A stretch of 64,000 bases of DNA from Anopheles merus (GCF_017562075.2 NC_054085.1:10820259-10884258); one strand, 5' to 3'; positions 39,801 to 54,321 are shown, numbered from the stretch's first letter. Translations and numbers: made by a program. Notes: a model not told the origin generated them from the letters alone.

Positions 39801-42800
39801 GAATATCAATTATTGGGTGTGAGATGCTAGTGGCGTGTGACAAAAGTGAACACGTTTCTTTACTACATCATGCTAATATATTTTTTATATTGTAACATGT
39901 TTAAAATCAAAATACAAAAAATATACAAACAAATCTTTTAGAAAAATAATAAAAACAGCTATTTCTTAAAAAACAGAAGAACAAGAAGAAAATGAAGAAG
40001 AAAAAAGAAAAGTAGACGAAAAAAGAAAAGGAGAAGAAAAAGAAGAATAAGAAGAAGAAGAAGAAGAAGAAGAAGGAGAAAAAAGAGAAGAAGAAGAAGA
40101 AAAAGAAGAAGAAAAAAAAGAAGAAGAAGAAGAAGAAGAAGAAGAAGAAGAAGAACAAGAGAAGAAGAAGAAGAAGAAGAAGAAGAAGAAGAACAAGAAT
40201 GTTTTTTAATGATTCGCTTTGTTTAACCAAATACATCATTATACGAAATGGTACTGTAGAAATGCTAGAATAAGAAATTCAAATACCATAAACAAAGCAA
40301 GCAAAAAGCAACATAAATGAATAGTAACCATTTTTGTTTGATATTGCAAAAATAAAATCGTTTGTTTGAGACTTAAACTGTACAACAAGCAAAAAACAGG
40401 TACCAATGCTTAAAAGCGTAAAACTATATACAAGAAACATAAACAAAAGCATACAAACAAAAGCCAGAAAGTAAGTGTTAATAAAACGTGACCGGAAACT
40501 ATTTTCGCAGTAATTTCATAGACGTCTGATTGTATAAGATATAAAATATTATTTACCAATTTACCAAACAATCATAAAATTTATGATTCTACGGTACACT
40601 TAATCAATTACATCAAAGAAACACTAAGTTTTTAGAAAGATAGTTCTGATTGCTTTCTTTCAAAAATGATGCTGAAATACTTAGAGCAAGAGCTTACAGT
40701 TAGGTGATGAAAACAGGTATAAAAGATTTGTCAGATGTTTCTCGTTTTGATTCATGCTACGTTCTACAAAGGAACTTTTCATGCTGGTGTTGTTTCCCGT
40801 TGATCCCTTTTTTGTGGTGCCAGAAAAGTATATTGTGCCAGCCGCATGCTACGCTGACAACCAGCATTGGGAAATGGATATTTCACTAGCTATCCAATAG
40901 CGAGCCACATACACTTCTTCCATCGTCATGTCAATCGTACTTTTTAACGCTCCAGCAAAGCTGTCGATAAGTGGTTGTGTTGCTAGGGTATATCCTTGCC
41001 GGAATCGAAACGATACCGAGGGCGGTAATCCTTGAAACACATCTCAAATCTGCCCCAAAGGTTGTGCTGCTGCACACCTTTGATGTGTTTCTTTTGTGTG
41101 TTGGCACTTTTTGTTTTTGGCCATACTCCACATCCATTTGATCTCGGTCGTTCCGGACACGTCCGGGCTGATTGACTGTCGCTGTATCACAACAATTCGG
41201 AGTCCGGTGCGTTCCCGTTGCGAAATTGACAAGCAAGACAAGGTAATTGATTTACGAGTCGAAAATCGATAGAACAATAGCGAAGGTGCCATACCGTGTT
41301 GGAGGTTCGTTTTGTTTTTGGTTTTTGGGACAGAGAAATGTTTGTCGATTGTTGGGTAATAAGATTAGACTATAACCTTCGGTAGGATTCCCTGAAGTCG
41401 ACGAGCTTAGCGATAAAAGCAGTCGCGCACGGAAAACAAAGAAGATAAACTAAATCATTCTCCAGAAATGGCTACTTTAAATTAAAATGTAAACTCCAAA
41501 CATGAACTACAGACACTTGAAATGCCATTCCCTTACTCAACGACAACCTTATGTTGCGATTCATTCTCGACATCAATCATAATGTACGCCGCGCACTGCC
41601 AAATCTCAGAACGAAATAAATAGCCCAATAAATCACGGTTGTACAGTCAACTCGGCTCAGCCCTCCCCTCCGCCAATCGTCAAACTCGTCTTCTAATCCG
41701 AAAAGACGCTTTGCATACGCTGTCGTCAGTGGGCGAAGCGTCTTTTTCGTCGCTCTTTTCATTTCGCCCCGCTGGACATTACGTCATGTGAGGTGGTTCC
41801 CTTAAAAAGTCCACCACCGCACCACTCGACGGAAACGAAACGGAAACGGTCCCGGAGCGCTTGGAGGCGATCGGTCCTCCGTTGTATTAGTCATTCGGCG
41901 GAGTCGAAGGGGAGAGTGAGAGGTTTTTATACATATTTTGGCCATTCGGTCGTTTGCGATCCCGTTGCCTAATACCATCTCCGGCAGTTGGCCCGGGAGG
42001 CCCGTTTAGTGGGTGATAAAATTTGTATCACCATCGTCTGCCATGGGTTTGACCCGGTTTGAACGGTGGTAATGGCCGTCGCGGGCGACAGTGATGTCGA
42101 GCTTTTATCCTTATCCACGAGTTGAGTGAAACAAACGGCATAGTGAGAGTAGTTGGTGAATAAAAGTAACTGTTGCAAAACACACACACACACCCATTTT
42201 TTATATGAAATGATTATTGTTTATTTACCTTCAGAGTAGTGGAACAAAAAAATTTATACCTTCATCTAGGGCGAAGCTAATTACCTTCATTTAAATTACT
42301 GCTAAGTCAGCGAGCTTTGCTTACGATGGTGAAATATTGTCCCCAGGGCGTCGTATTTAGTTGGTCAATTGAGATGCTTTGCATGTTTTGTTGTATGTAT
42401 GTTTGCTTAATAGAAGACTTACAAGATGATTACTTAACGCTGCCATACAATTACAATTTGTGAACGTCGATTTTGTGGGAGCTTTTGTCTCATTTCCCAT
42501 GTACGTATGGCATGCAATATACCAGAAAGAAAGATTGTCTATAGTCTTTTTGCGATATTGATCTCGGGTAGGTGTACCAATTATGGGTATATTATATCAT
42601 CATGATTCCGATTGTACTCCTGCAAAAATAAGTATAAGTAAATTTTTAATAGTCTATATTTTTTCTTATAGCCTTAAATGTGTAGAATATAAGGCTATTT
42701 TTTATTTTCAATCAGTTTTTATCAAAAAAGTAAAAAAAAAAAATCATTTAAAAATTACTTCTCAAGGTACCAATTTATGGCTATAGTGTTCTTTGCAATT

Positions 42801-45800
42801 CGCCCCCCCCCCATATTTACATCAAAAATGATTTTGTACCAACTCAAATCAAGTAATAGTAAGTTTACTGCAGCAATATAAGTATGCAACCACCATCAAA
42901 TACGTTAAATTAACATTTTCAAATATCCGTTTTAAATCACTGGTTGTATTGATAGCCACGCTCAATTATTCGCAGAATAGATGGGGCTAATCTTTCTAAA
43001 ATTTTACTTTCTTACAACTTTCTGATAACACCGTGTTTGGACACACTTCATATCACCTAATAATCCTTCATATCACCTGCTGACGAAGCTATACCGAAAC
43101 CAGCAACCGTTTCAGTGCGATACGCAGAGGAGCACATAAATCAGAGTGGTCTGTTTGAATTTGCCTAAATGAAGAATCGTAGCCATTACCCAACTATCTT
43201 GAAGATACTTCTGGCCAAGACTTGCCCTAACTATCGATAAGGGAAGAATAAGAGCGCATTTGGCAATAAGGCGACAAGAGTGGCTTCAGATTTCGCTTTC
43301 TTCGTATGAAAATCATTCAAGCCTGCATTATGTTGTTGAAACTGATTCTAACACTTATAATTATAACACTTTACAAATAAATGATGCTTAAAACACATAT
43401 TCATACTTTAGATTGCGAAAATAACAACGAGAAACCCGATTTGTTCTCTTGTAAACTACCAAAGCGATAGTTGTCAACAAAGCATTCATGGTATACTGCG
43501 ATAATTGGTACATAGATGTTCAGCTGTACCAATTCTGGCCAAACGGATAATAGGCACATTTTCGATGAAATAATGATAAATTTTGATGTGAAGTGGTTGA
43601 ATAACTACTATTTTGCATCAACATAATGATTTTAAGAAAAAAGCTATAGCTAGTTGTTTCTTTCTTTAATGAAATCTTCGTTTTCTTACAACACTGCTCT
43701 TAGCTAAATGGTAAGAGATGCTGAACATCTTGGTAACACACGTTTAAAGGGTGGTATTTAACAAACAGAAGTGGCTAGCACGGAACTAATGAAGCACAAA
43801 TGTTTTATAATAATCATATTTGAAATAAAAGAACCATCCGTGGTTTCAAACCGGTAATAGACTGTTTTAGACCAAAAATAGTCTTCGTTATAGCCATACA
43901 TAATTGGTGCTATAGTGAGCTTTGCTTTCAGTAACTTATTGTTACCATAGCAGGATAGTCAGTCCTACGTATGGGGGCACGGTCTTTTTGGGGCTTGAAC
44001 CCATGACGGGCATGTTGTTAAGTCGTACGAGTTGACGACTGTACCATGAGACCGGCTTATTGCTTACCGGCCATGAGCCACAATTAGTACACTTATCCTA
44101 TTTAGTTCATACAAAGAATCATAGAACCAAACATATGAAAAACAGAACAATGAAATGCACAACAAAAACCAGTAATTTGAAAATATGTTTTTGAAAAAAT
44201 ACCACAAAAATGAATCATGTGCTACTCCATGCTGTTATTTCTTTCCATCATTAAACTTCCATTTTTTCGCTTTTTTTTATGAATTTTCATATTTATGAAC
44301 ATTTAGGTTAGGACAGATATTGAATAGTATTTTGTTTGTTTTTTTTTTAATTTGAATCTGTTTCATTTAATTATTATAACAAGAGACGGCAAAAAAAGAA
44401 AAATATTAACCAATAAATTGACAGCAGGGCCTGTCTGGTTGCGTCTGGTTTAGTAGGATTATTGATTAAGTAGCCTCAATTAATTAGGGTTCAATGCTAA
44501 CCAACCATTTAGTAAGCTTAGCCCTTGTGGTGTATTTCACTTTATATCATAAATATTCTCGAGTAAAATTTGTTTACACCATTTTTATTCTTCATATCCC
44601 ACGGTAGCCAAACAACTGAACTATCAAGTGCAAATTCATTAGTTTATACGGATTCATATACCAACCACTGAGGTCCTACTGTATTTGATACTGTTAGAAA
44701 ATTTAAAGAATAGTTTAAATTCATAATATTATTGCCATTTAGAATTACATTCCTAAAATCTGGAAATATTTATAATTTATCCTTACAAATAATCGTTGAT
44801 GAATGGAGCGCAACTTTCTGCCAAATCGATGAAACATGTTGAAGAAAAGCTTCCACTAACAACATCAAGGATGAGGAGCTGAATGTTCGTTGAAGCTTCT
44901 TTTTTATTTTCATCCTCATTGCTTTCTTATTCATGCTCACTGGGAAAGAATGGAAAATTCCTTCACTGCAACTATTTTGAGCAGCAAAACATACTAGAAA
45001 TTGTTTCGGATTGTTGAGTATTCCAATCTAGCGTCTCGCAGAGCTTGAATCTGAATTGTCTGAAGTTTCAATTCCCGGAATGCTACCTCGGTGACAACCA
45101 TGACAGTAACGTTCAAGTTCCCAAGTCTTCAGGGCAATGCACAGCCGAGCCAATTACTTCAACTAGCAAGAAGGCTGCAGCGAAAAATCATCCGGGAAGT
45201 GTGCTCGGCGTGGCAAGCAAGTGCCACAAACAAACGTTGTCGCTGTGCAGTAGCACTAGCTGCTTTCAGTGGAGGAATTTTCATCACTCTTGGTGTTGAA
45301 GATGTACCGAGTTTAGGGGGAAGAATAGAAGAGTCAACTCGTGTGGCCAGAAGTGCCGGAACAAAGGAAAATGCAGCAAATTAAGCGACACTAGGTAAGC
45401 ATCCGAAATAGTTTACATGCAACCAGTGTTGGAATCTATGCAACGCGCACACACACACTCCGATAGGTATGCTTCGGACAACACGGCAACCCGGACTGCT
45501 GCTATTTACCACTTAGAATAAAAGTAATGTATGCGCTTGCTTCGGTGTCGGTCTTTTATTCATCCGACACGACCCGGTGGTTTGGAGGTGCTGAAAGTGA
45601 ATCGATTGCTATTTGCCCAACCAAGAGAGGTATGCGTATGCGGCGGGACCGGCCGCAGATAAAGAATGGGGCAGCATAATCATGTTACCGCCAACAGCAC
45701 GGTGCTTCGGGTCGAGTAGAATATTCTATCCCGGGCAATGGCACCGCCTCCAAAGCCTCCAAAAAGGGGCAACGTGCGATTGCACGGAGATCAATGGCAG

Positions 45801-48800
45801 CACTAAGGATGCCCACTGGCCTGGCAGGCAAGGGCAGAGTGGAACAAGATAAGTGCAAGACATTAATTGAATTAAAATGTACAGTGTGCCTCGTTGTTTG
45901 TACCGGGAAGGATACAAAAGCCGTACGGAGCGAACCCGTTCGCATTTTTTTTTTTCTATTTTTTGTTTTTATCTTGGTTGGCGGGATAATTGTAATTGAA
46001 TGAACGCAAAACACAGGATGAACGGTATGCACTGGTTTTTTTTGCGCACTCTATGCCGTCTGGGTACGAGCAAACTGTAGCAAACATGGTTCGGTAATGT
46101 TGTTTTACTTGTGTGTCGGATGGTTGGTTTTGTCGATTCGAGTAAATGTGATTTTGAGATGATTATTTTTGTGCACAATGTGTGATGTGTTACTGATACA
46201 GAAGTACGATGTAAAGGTTAGATCTTGCTGTAAATAACTAATGCATGAATGTCGTTACATTTGCTGCTCAAATAGATCAGATGTACGAGTTTGACATAAA
46301 CAACTCTTTAGGGCATGCCGTTGGGTCATGCAATTAAAAGCTAGCTGTGAAATTACAATTTAATCTGTACACTGTTATATGGGCGACGGTACTCTTTGCA
46401 GGCCTTCTGTATGTGCAATGGTTTGGTAAAAAAACTCTTCTCAAAAATCTATATTGTATTTTGTTTGCGTCTCTATCATACTGCAGATCGTTGCAGATAG
46501 GTTTTGCATCTATCTAAATATCTGTCTAGCTTTCCCTCAAACGAAGGGAGTTTTATGAAAAATTGAGATTATTTATATCTCATTATACACGTTTTTATTG
46601 GTCTGTCTTTTCTCGTATCTAATTTGCAACTAAGCTCCGTCTTCAATGGCGCTTTGTTACTGACCAACTGATCTACTTGACCCTATTTGACCTCGCTTAG
46701 CGACCTTTGTCGAACTTTTCGCTTATTGGCCCTGTTTTACAGCTCAGCCAGTTGTCTCATATTGGGGATATCTGTTCGTCCTGTTCGAGACGGCGCTTAG
46801 TTGCAAATTAGATACGAGAAAAGACAGACCAATTTTTGAACTGACCGGCAGAACCCTAAATACGTGAGCGACAGATACAAAAATTCTGAAGCAGCAACTC
46901 AAATAAACAGAAAACTACACTCGTGGCAACATAAACCATAAGTGTACAGTTGTAAACGGTTCAATGTCTGGTGATACATGTATATAGTAGGATGTGTTTG
47001 ATTAATTAAGTATCAACCAATTAGACGATCAATCACGCAATTAGATAAGATACAAAACAATTAAAATAAAAAAAATTATTTGAAAACACGTTTTTTAATG
47101 TACAGGCATTTTCTAAACCCTTGAGGTTTGTTTCATTATTCACATCTACCATTATAATTTAAATTTGAATGAAAGGAGTGATTTAATTAACCTCACGTTT
47201 TGAGACATTTTTGTAGTACATGAAAACGTGTTTTTAATCTTTTTACTTTTTTATTTTTATACTGTAGTAGTGATGTCAACCGATGGTGTAGCAGCGATAC
47301 ATCAACACTTAGTGACGAAAGAGTTCGCCAGAACCATGGTCAATTTAAATCTGCAGTCAGCCAAACGAACACATGAAGAGAGCTTTAATTGTATGATTTT
47401 TAGCAAACATATAATAAACACGATTACGATACAAGCCAGCTGTTTGATACTTAGCGCTGCATTGCAATGAAATCACGCCAACACTCCATACAAATTCGCA
47501 CGCAAAATAAGCCTCAAAGTTTCAGCCTAGATTAGTTTAGCCTTAAAAAAGAGCAAAAAAAACACTAATTTATCGCATGCTTATTTATCAGATTGATAAT
47601 TTTTCGTGAAGTATAATTAAGTTGTTGCGAAAGGCAAAAAACTGTACAAATTGGTGCATAAAAATTTATGTAATTTAAAAGAAAACAAAGCGATTTTAAA
47701 ATGCATCTTGTTTGAAATATAAATAGTGAAGTCCAATATAGCAGAATGTAAACGGTAAACGTATACAACCTGGATGATGAATACGTTTCTACTGACAGGC
47801 TGAATTTTGAGTGAGTTGGTTTCAACTAATAGCAAACGGCCACTGAATAGTTTCCCACTATATCCTTTAAAAGTTTTATTTTATTATTTTAATCAAACAT
47901 TAGAATTCAATTTAAACTTTTTCATCATTGGGCCCCTCTCCGTTTTTAGATCGTAGGCTGAAATTACAGCTTATCAGCTGTTTACATTGTATAGCAGTTT
48001 TCGAGCAGCATAATACACAGGTGGGATTATCCCTAGGTGTATTAATTTAGAAGGATGATTTTTATCGCTTTTGCTTCTAAATGAAGATTTTAAGAGTGTT
48101 TTGTGTATTCGTTAAGTCTCCAGAAAACTTTTTTGAGGAAAAGTTTTCACTCATCCTGTCAAAAAGTGATATTCAAATTTGGTTACAAAAAACATGATAT
48201 GAGATCACCTGGACTACATACACTTTGATTCTAGATTCCATTCCACCTGATCTCTTTAATGCACCTTGGGATAAATGTAAACATCACCTTGTTTTGCCAT
48301 CTCAAACTTCAAACTTCAAACTTCAATAAATAAAGCTGACTAGAATCGTGAAAGGCCGTATTATTTGTATCTTTAGAAGCCCTTAAACACAAGATATTCC
48401 AGTAATTAAAGATGTAAATTGTTCAGTCAAGTATCTTTTTTCGAAATATGCCCTCCTTTCACACATCACCGATCAAGAGCTGCAAAAACTTAGAAAGCTT
48501 ATTTGTTCCGAAGTACTTTAAATATGGTAAATATGCTGATTTTTGCCTTTTTTATGTATTCACCAGACTTACAGTTTTTAGTAGTAGCAATAAATAAAAT
48601 AAATCAAGGAATCAGATGAAACATTCTTCATGTTGGTCGAGCTGAGGACTGTAGCATCAGGCCGCCACAGAAGAACATTATTTTCAGTAATTAATGATTG
48701 CATTGTTTCTTGCTTTTCTAGAATTGAGATGTTGGCATAAACGTTGGTGTGGAGGCACCGTTCTGGCTTGCGAGTAATTTTATGATTAAAATAGTTTAAT

Positions 48801-51800
48801 CATGCAATGATGCGTGTTTTAAAATATGAAACATAAATCTGTTATGAAAATTGTCTCTTTAATAGTCTTCATTTGGTGTAATAGCATGGCATAAACTTGA
48901 ATTTTCCCAAAACCATTAAACTTAATACGACTTTATTTGCATGGAAACAGGTCCTCATTTCAGCACTGCTACTGCTGCTGATCCTTACGCCTAAAAGCTT
49001 CCATTACAATTTTTACACACTTCAAAACCCGCACCGGTACTGGCAAGCACCATTGAAACGCGACACCGACCAATTCGAGCGACGTAACAATGGCGCCTAC
49101 CTTTCATTGCAATCAAATTTGAAACCAAGGATTATCTTGCCAAGCTACTTTAAACGAGATCCGCTCTGCCTTCGTCCCCCCGAGGGCGTGGATTGGCACC
49201 GCACGAATGGGGCTATTTGTGCGGTGGTGGCTGTAAATAGAACGACCGCATCATAGAAATGTCGCACCATGAAAAAGCGGACGCATCCTTTACCCTAGAC
49301 TCCGTTTGATTATGTTCCGGGTGGTAAAGTCGGAATAGTCGAGAGTGGTTAGCATCATCCGGTAAGGATTAGCCTGGCATGAAGCATTTTTTGTTTTTGT
49401 GTTTGTTCGTTGGGGCGTTGGTTGTCACGATGGGTTCCGATTAAGGCAAACAAGGGACCGAGCTTTAGAGTGAACACAATTTGTCTGCGTGTGCATTTGT
49501 GTTGAGTGTTGCTTTTTTTTTGGCGCCCCCGTGTGATGTGGGTTTTTGGTGAAGTGTTAAAACTGTGTGTGTGTTGAAACGGGCGCCGAAGTCGGTTGGC
49601 AGCGTGATTTTTTGAAATTGGGAAGCGAAACCAAAACATCGGTAAGACAATCCCAAGCTTTGAAAGGGACGTTCTTGGAAAGAGAAGGTACAGTTTTGAC
49701 GGATTGCCAGCACGCCCACTTGGGGCCATCGTTGGTGTTCCTTTATTGTGCCGGTGCCAGGAAAAGTGGCCGGGTTTGATGGGAGCGCTTCACCCAAGGA
49801 CGAGTCCTTGAGCGTACGGAGCAGGTTTGGATGGAACAAACGCAAGCACTTGAATGTTGGCTCACCAAACCCCAGCTGGCTTTGGAGCCATATAAGTCGT
49901 TAAGGCAAGTGCCGTCACTGTTTGCAAGTAAGCGAAAACATAATGCAACGATTTATACTTTTCCCCGGAAAAAAGGGTTCCAATAGGAACGGATGAAAGA
50001 CTGGCTGTTTTGATTGGTTGAAAATGGATTTCGTGAGAAATACTGTGACACAATACGGCTTCCGAGTGATTCCGTTGTCATATTATCATCTGGAATAATT
50101 CTTACCCTTGAAAGATAGGCAGTGAAAACGCATAAATAACAATTATGTCTACAAAAATACATACAAAATATTCATCACCGTTTCAAAGCGATCCATTATA
50201 GATATTGGTGTAATTTAATGATGCATAAAATAACACAAATGTTACGGAAGATTTTCTTGTATTTTTTTTTTCGCTAATTGAGTAGTTTGGTTATTTGTTC
50301 AGCTACTTATCATCCGTTATTTATTGAAGATTTGTTTAAAAAACGAATAATTCAATTTACAGGGTATAAAATACTTCAAATTGATATGTACCTTAATCTG
50401 AAGCTTATTACCAAGCCATCGTCAAATCTCTAAAAGCTGAAAATAAACCGTTGACTGCAAAATATGTAGGTTTCCTTTATCTTTCGCTCTCCATCGCATC
50501 ATTGCCCTATAACGTCGAATTAAATCTGATTCCCTTCGAAATCAGACCCAGCCTGTTGCATTCGCTATCGATCATCAGACAAAAATCCACTTTTCCAGTC
50601 CGTGTGCGTCTAATGGTTGGCAGATATTTGTCGAAATCTTCGATAGCAGGCGAGAACGAGCCGCGGGTGAATGCTAACTGATGACAGATCTGCCCGGTGC
50701 AAACTACACAACCGACAGCAAAACAATGGCATCGATTTTTTGCGTTTCTGCGGTTGCGTTTCTTGATGTGATGCGCCTGGAATGGACCTTATTGCTGGAA
50801 CAGCGTGTGCCTCGACGCACATTGATCTGGCAGGAACAAACGATGCCGTTCGAAACGGGCTCGAACCGTTCGCAAACAATTGTATGTCAACGGTGGGGCA
50901 GCACTGACACTGTCACTTCCGAAAGTCGGAAAATGTCAGGTTGTAAGCGAGCACGACTAGGGACTAGTGATGCATATGATGGCAGGCAGGAATTTGTAGA
51001 GACTGTCGCGCAATGGAATGTGCAGTGGAGGGCTGAAGGATCTTCACGTGACGAGGTGACGTTGTTGATTGCGCTTTTAGAAAAGGTCGTTCTAGTTAAG
51101 CATGCAACAGAGAAGCATTGATGTCTGTGCTGCCTAGAAATAGCTCACAGAGTCAAACTGACAGGAAAAGTGCGAGAGAATGTTGAGGGTCTTCCGTAGA
51201 ATCAAATGTGGGATATTGTAATATGAGGCATTAGTTCAATGCTGAAATCGAATGCCTGGTACAAGCCTTTCATAACTCTTAATCAAAGTTCCAATCCAGT
51301 GGCTAGGATCAAGGTCTTTTAAAAAGAACAGGTCGATATAACGTTCATTGGTAGGCAGCCATATTCAGCTCGCTTTTGACAGTTTGATGAAAAAGTGTTA
51401 ACAAAGGAACGGGTAATAACGGGCTATAACGGAAAAGCAGGTGAATGTACTGTTAGGAAGATTCTAATGCTTAAGTTTCTTCACTAATGGTGTCCAAAGG
51501 AGAAGATGTTAGAGTCCACAGAGTGTTCAGAAACATTGAATAACTTTTTCATTGTTTACCATTCCGTAACTACGAAACACCGCCGTTTGCAACGGTCCTG
51601 CTGGTGAAACCAAAAGCTTATTAGTCATAAAATAGCACAGTATATGATCCAAATGAACTTAAGAGATCCTTTTAACTTTCAATTAAATTGAATAAATAAA
51701 TGAATAAATTCGCTGTTTAATTTTGCTCTCGATGTGCATACCGTTGTTTGCTTAATTCGGTGACGAATGATAAAAGAGATCCTTGGATTGAATACAGAGC

Positions 51801-53914
51801 TTCTCAAGCCAGCTCAACATCGTAACACTATTTTTCGAACAGGTTAAACGATTGTCAACATTGTACATACAATTCGAATACGTAAACTCTTCGATTTGGT
51901 AACACTAGGTTTTAAACGCGTAAAATCCCAACTCGAATCTCTAAAATGTATGATGGGTGACAAGACAGCCAACATACATTTTCCAGATTCGAGTTGGTAT
52001 GTTACTAGTCTAAAACCTAATGTTACCAAATTGAAAAGAGTTTACGGATTCGAATTGTATGTACGATGTTGAAAATCCTTTAACGTGTTCGAAAAATAGT
52101 GTTACGATGTTGAGCTGGCTTGAAAACCCTGTAAGCCATACATTCAGCAGTACCGGTAAACTCGTTCGTCGAAAAACATTCGTCGCTCATGAGTGGACAG
52201 GGTTGTATCACTAGGTTGGGCAGTACAAAATCTAGACGGTTTTCTAATTTTTTTTATCTAGAGGGCTATGAAATGAGCCAAATGAGCGTCGCGACGAACG
52301 TTCCCGGGAACGAACGAGTTCACCGGTACGGCTGAATATTCTAATTGCTCTAATAAGTAATAGAAAATGAACGCAAAATGCCGAATAAATCTCTCATTTG
52401 CTCTATAGCAACGTCCATCGCTAAGGATTTTTTTTTCATTTAATTGTCAATTGTTCAATTGTTCGCATGGCTTTCTGTCAATTTACTCTAAACGCATCGA
52501 CCTGTTTTCTTTCATAGCCTTTGGGCTAGGATATCGAACGACAGCATCTATAGCAACAAACAAGTTTGGCAAATCTCACCATCACCCCTTAGTTTTAAAC
52601 AACCACCGTTCGTACTACGTACGTACGGATATTACAATAATAATAAAACTTTCAATCGCATTTCATGCTTGCTTTTTAATGGAGCAAAAGTGGATGTTAC
52701 TGTAAACGGTGCAGATATTGGAAAAGCTTGCAGCAAATGCTTGGAATTTGAACGTGATAGTGCAGAATATTGTTAAGCCGTTTTTTGCGTTACAAAAAGT
52801 ATGCAGTTACTCGAGGGCGTTCAATGTGGAAAGCGTTCAATGATGCAAACGTTTGTTTTACTGACGTCAACACATTTCAGCACACTTTTAACCGATTCTA
52901 CCATACCCTTTCTATTTGCAGATTTTCACGATACTTGCGCGTATCGTTCGTGCCGAGCAGGAAGTTATCGTGGCGATTGATGAACCCGGCAAAACCCAAT
53001 ACCATGAGGCAAACTTTAACACCAGTTAGTACAGACTTTGCTTTGAAACCATCGGAAGGTACGGCTATCACATTTCATTCCCATTTGCAGGTTCATACCA
53101 GTACGGGTACGAGGTAGGACCGAACGGGCAGTTCCATCACGAAACACGTGGCCCCGATGGTGTCACTTACGGTTGCTACGGATACATCGACCCGAATGGA
53201 CAGCTGCGCGTGACGCACTACGTGGCCGATACGCACGGGTACCGGGTGGTAGAGCCAAACCGGCCGGTCGAAATTTTTGTCGATGCTCCTACGCAGTACA
53301 GCAAGTAAGTTCACGGGTTCACGGCGACGGGGATGGCGTGTGTGCGAACACGGACGAAATGGTTCAAATGTTTCCCGTTTGATTCCCCACTCGACACGAC
53401 AGTTCCATTGCGGAAGAGGAACCACAGGAGCGACGACGGGGTGAGCTACGGCCGTGGACGGAGCTGTACCTGCCGAAGGGATGTGGCATGTTTCCGGGTG
53501 GTATGCGGCCGGACGGTGGTTCAGGTGGTGGAAGTCCTCCGACGGGTAAGTACGTGGGACCCGTGGGTTTTTGTGTTTGTTTGTGCGTGTGTGTGTTGGA
53601 CGATTTGATGCAATGAACCAACGGCAGGCTTAGCAGCACCAATGGGCGTAGGCACATTTAGTTATGGCACATTTGTTGTTCTTTTGTTGTTATTTTGCAC
53701 ACATCTCTGTAGCACCTTCATACCCAAGCACCGGTGGAAGCGGCAGTACACAAGGTAGAATACATTGAACAATAACTTTTACGTGTTACGTTACATTTCT
53801 AGGGTTTTCATATAATTTGAACATTTTGTAGGAAATAAACCATCCAACCAGGGACAGGGGCAGGGCCAGGGACAAGGTCAGGGGCAAGGGCAAGGGCAAG
53901 GGCAAGGGCAGGGC

Positions 53915-53973
<59 letters not shown>

Positions 53974-54265
53974 GCATGGACAGGGGCAAGGACAGGGACA
54001 GGGACAGGGACAATGGCAAGAACAAGGCCAAAATCAAGGACAAGGACAAGGTCAGAATCAAGGACAATCACAAGGACAGGGCCAAGGGCAAGGTCAAAAT
54101 CAAGGACAGGGACAGTGGCAAGGACACGGTCAAGGACAAGGTCAAGGACAAGGACAAGGACAAGGACAAGGACAAGGACAAAGTCAAGGACAAAGTCAAG
54201 GACAAAGTCAAGGACAAGGTCAAGGACAAGGTCAAGGACAAGGTCAAGGTCAAGGACAAGCACAA

Positions 54266-54321
<56 letters not shown>

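Larger units (their letters stand above)
33942..52921 (+). other. Intron 1 of the cuticular gene (about 19 kb)
   Basis: The donor is CTG|GTAAGT and the acceptor is CTATTTGCAG, both phase 0. The intron holds SINE and inverted-repeat elements, a GAA microsatellite, AT-rich stretches (35.2-37.3, 39.7-40.7, 42.2-45.0, 46.1-48.9 kb) and GC-balanced islands (33.9-35.2, 37.3-39.7, 40.8-42.2, 45.0-46.0, 49.0-49.9, 50.4-51.1 kb) that may contain enhancers. Two protein-like frames inside it (45100-45384 and 48951-49256) are listed separately. Other frames look like chance. Confidence 0.7.

Noticed and set aside
39907..40239. Poly-Phe and poly-Ser minus-strand frames
   Set aside because: Translation of the (GAA)n microsatellite.
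47228..47470. 80-codon frame with acceptor-like TACTGTAG before MSTDGVAAIH
   Set aside because: Some exon-like character, but there is no donor or partner exon and the flanks are AT-rich; not enough to call.
50451..51121. Two overlapping plus-strand frames (stop and start overlap)
   Set aside because: The arrangement resembles a bacterial operon but lies in a mosquito-type intron; the first frame ends and the second begins within TGATGA by chance, and neither has a recognisable domain.
52824..52850. Alternative first coding exon MWKAFNDAN before exon 2
   Set aside because: Phase-compatible with a 71-bp intron, but the resulting signal peptide is poor and there is no core promoter; the exon at 33894 fits much better.
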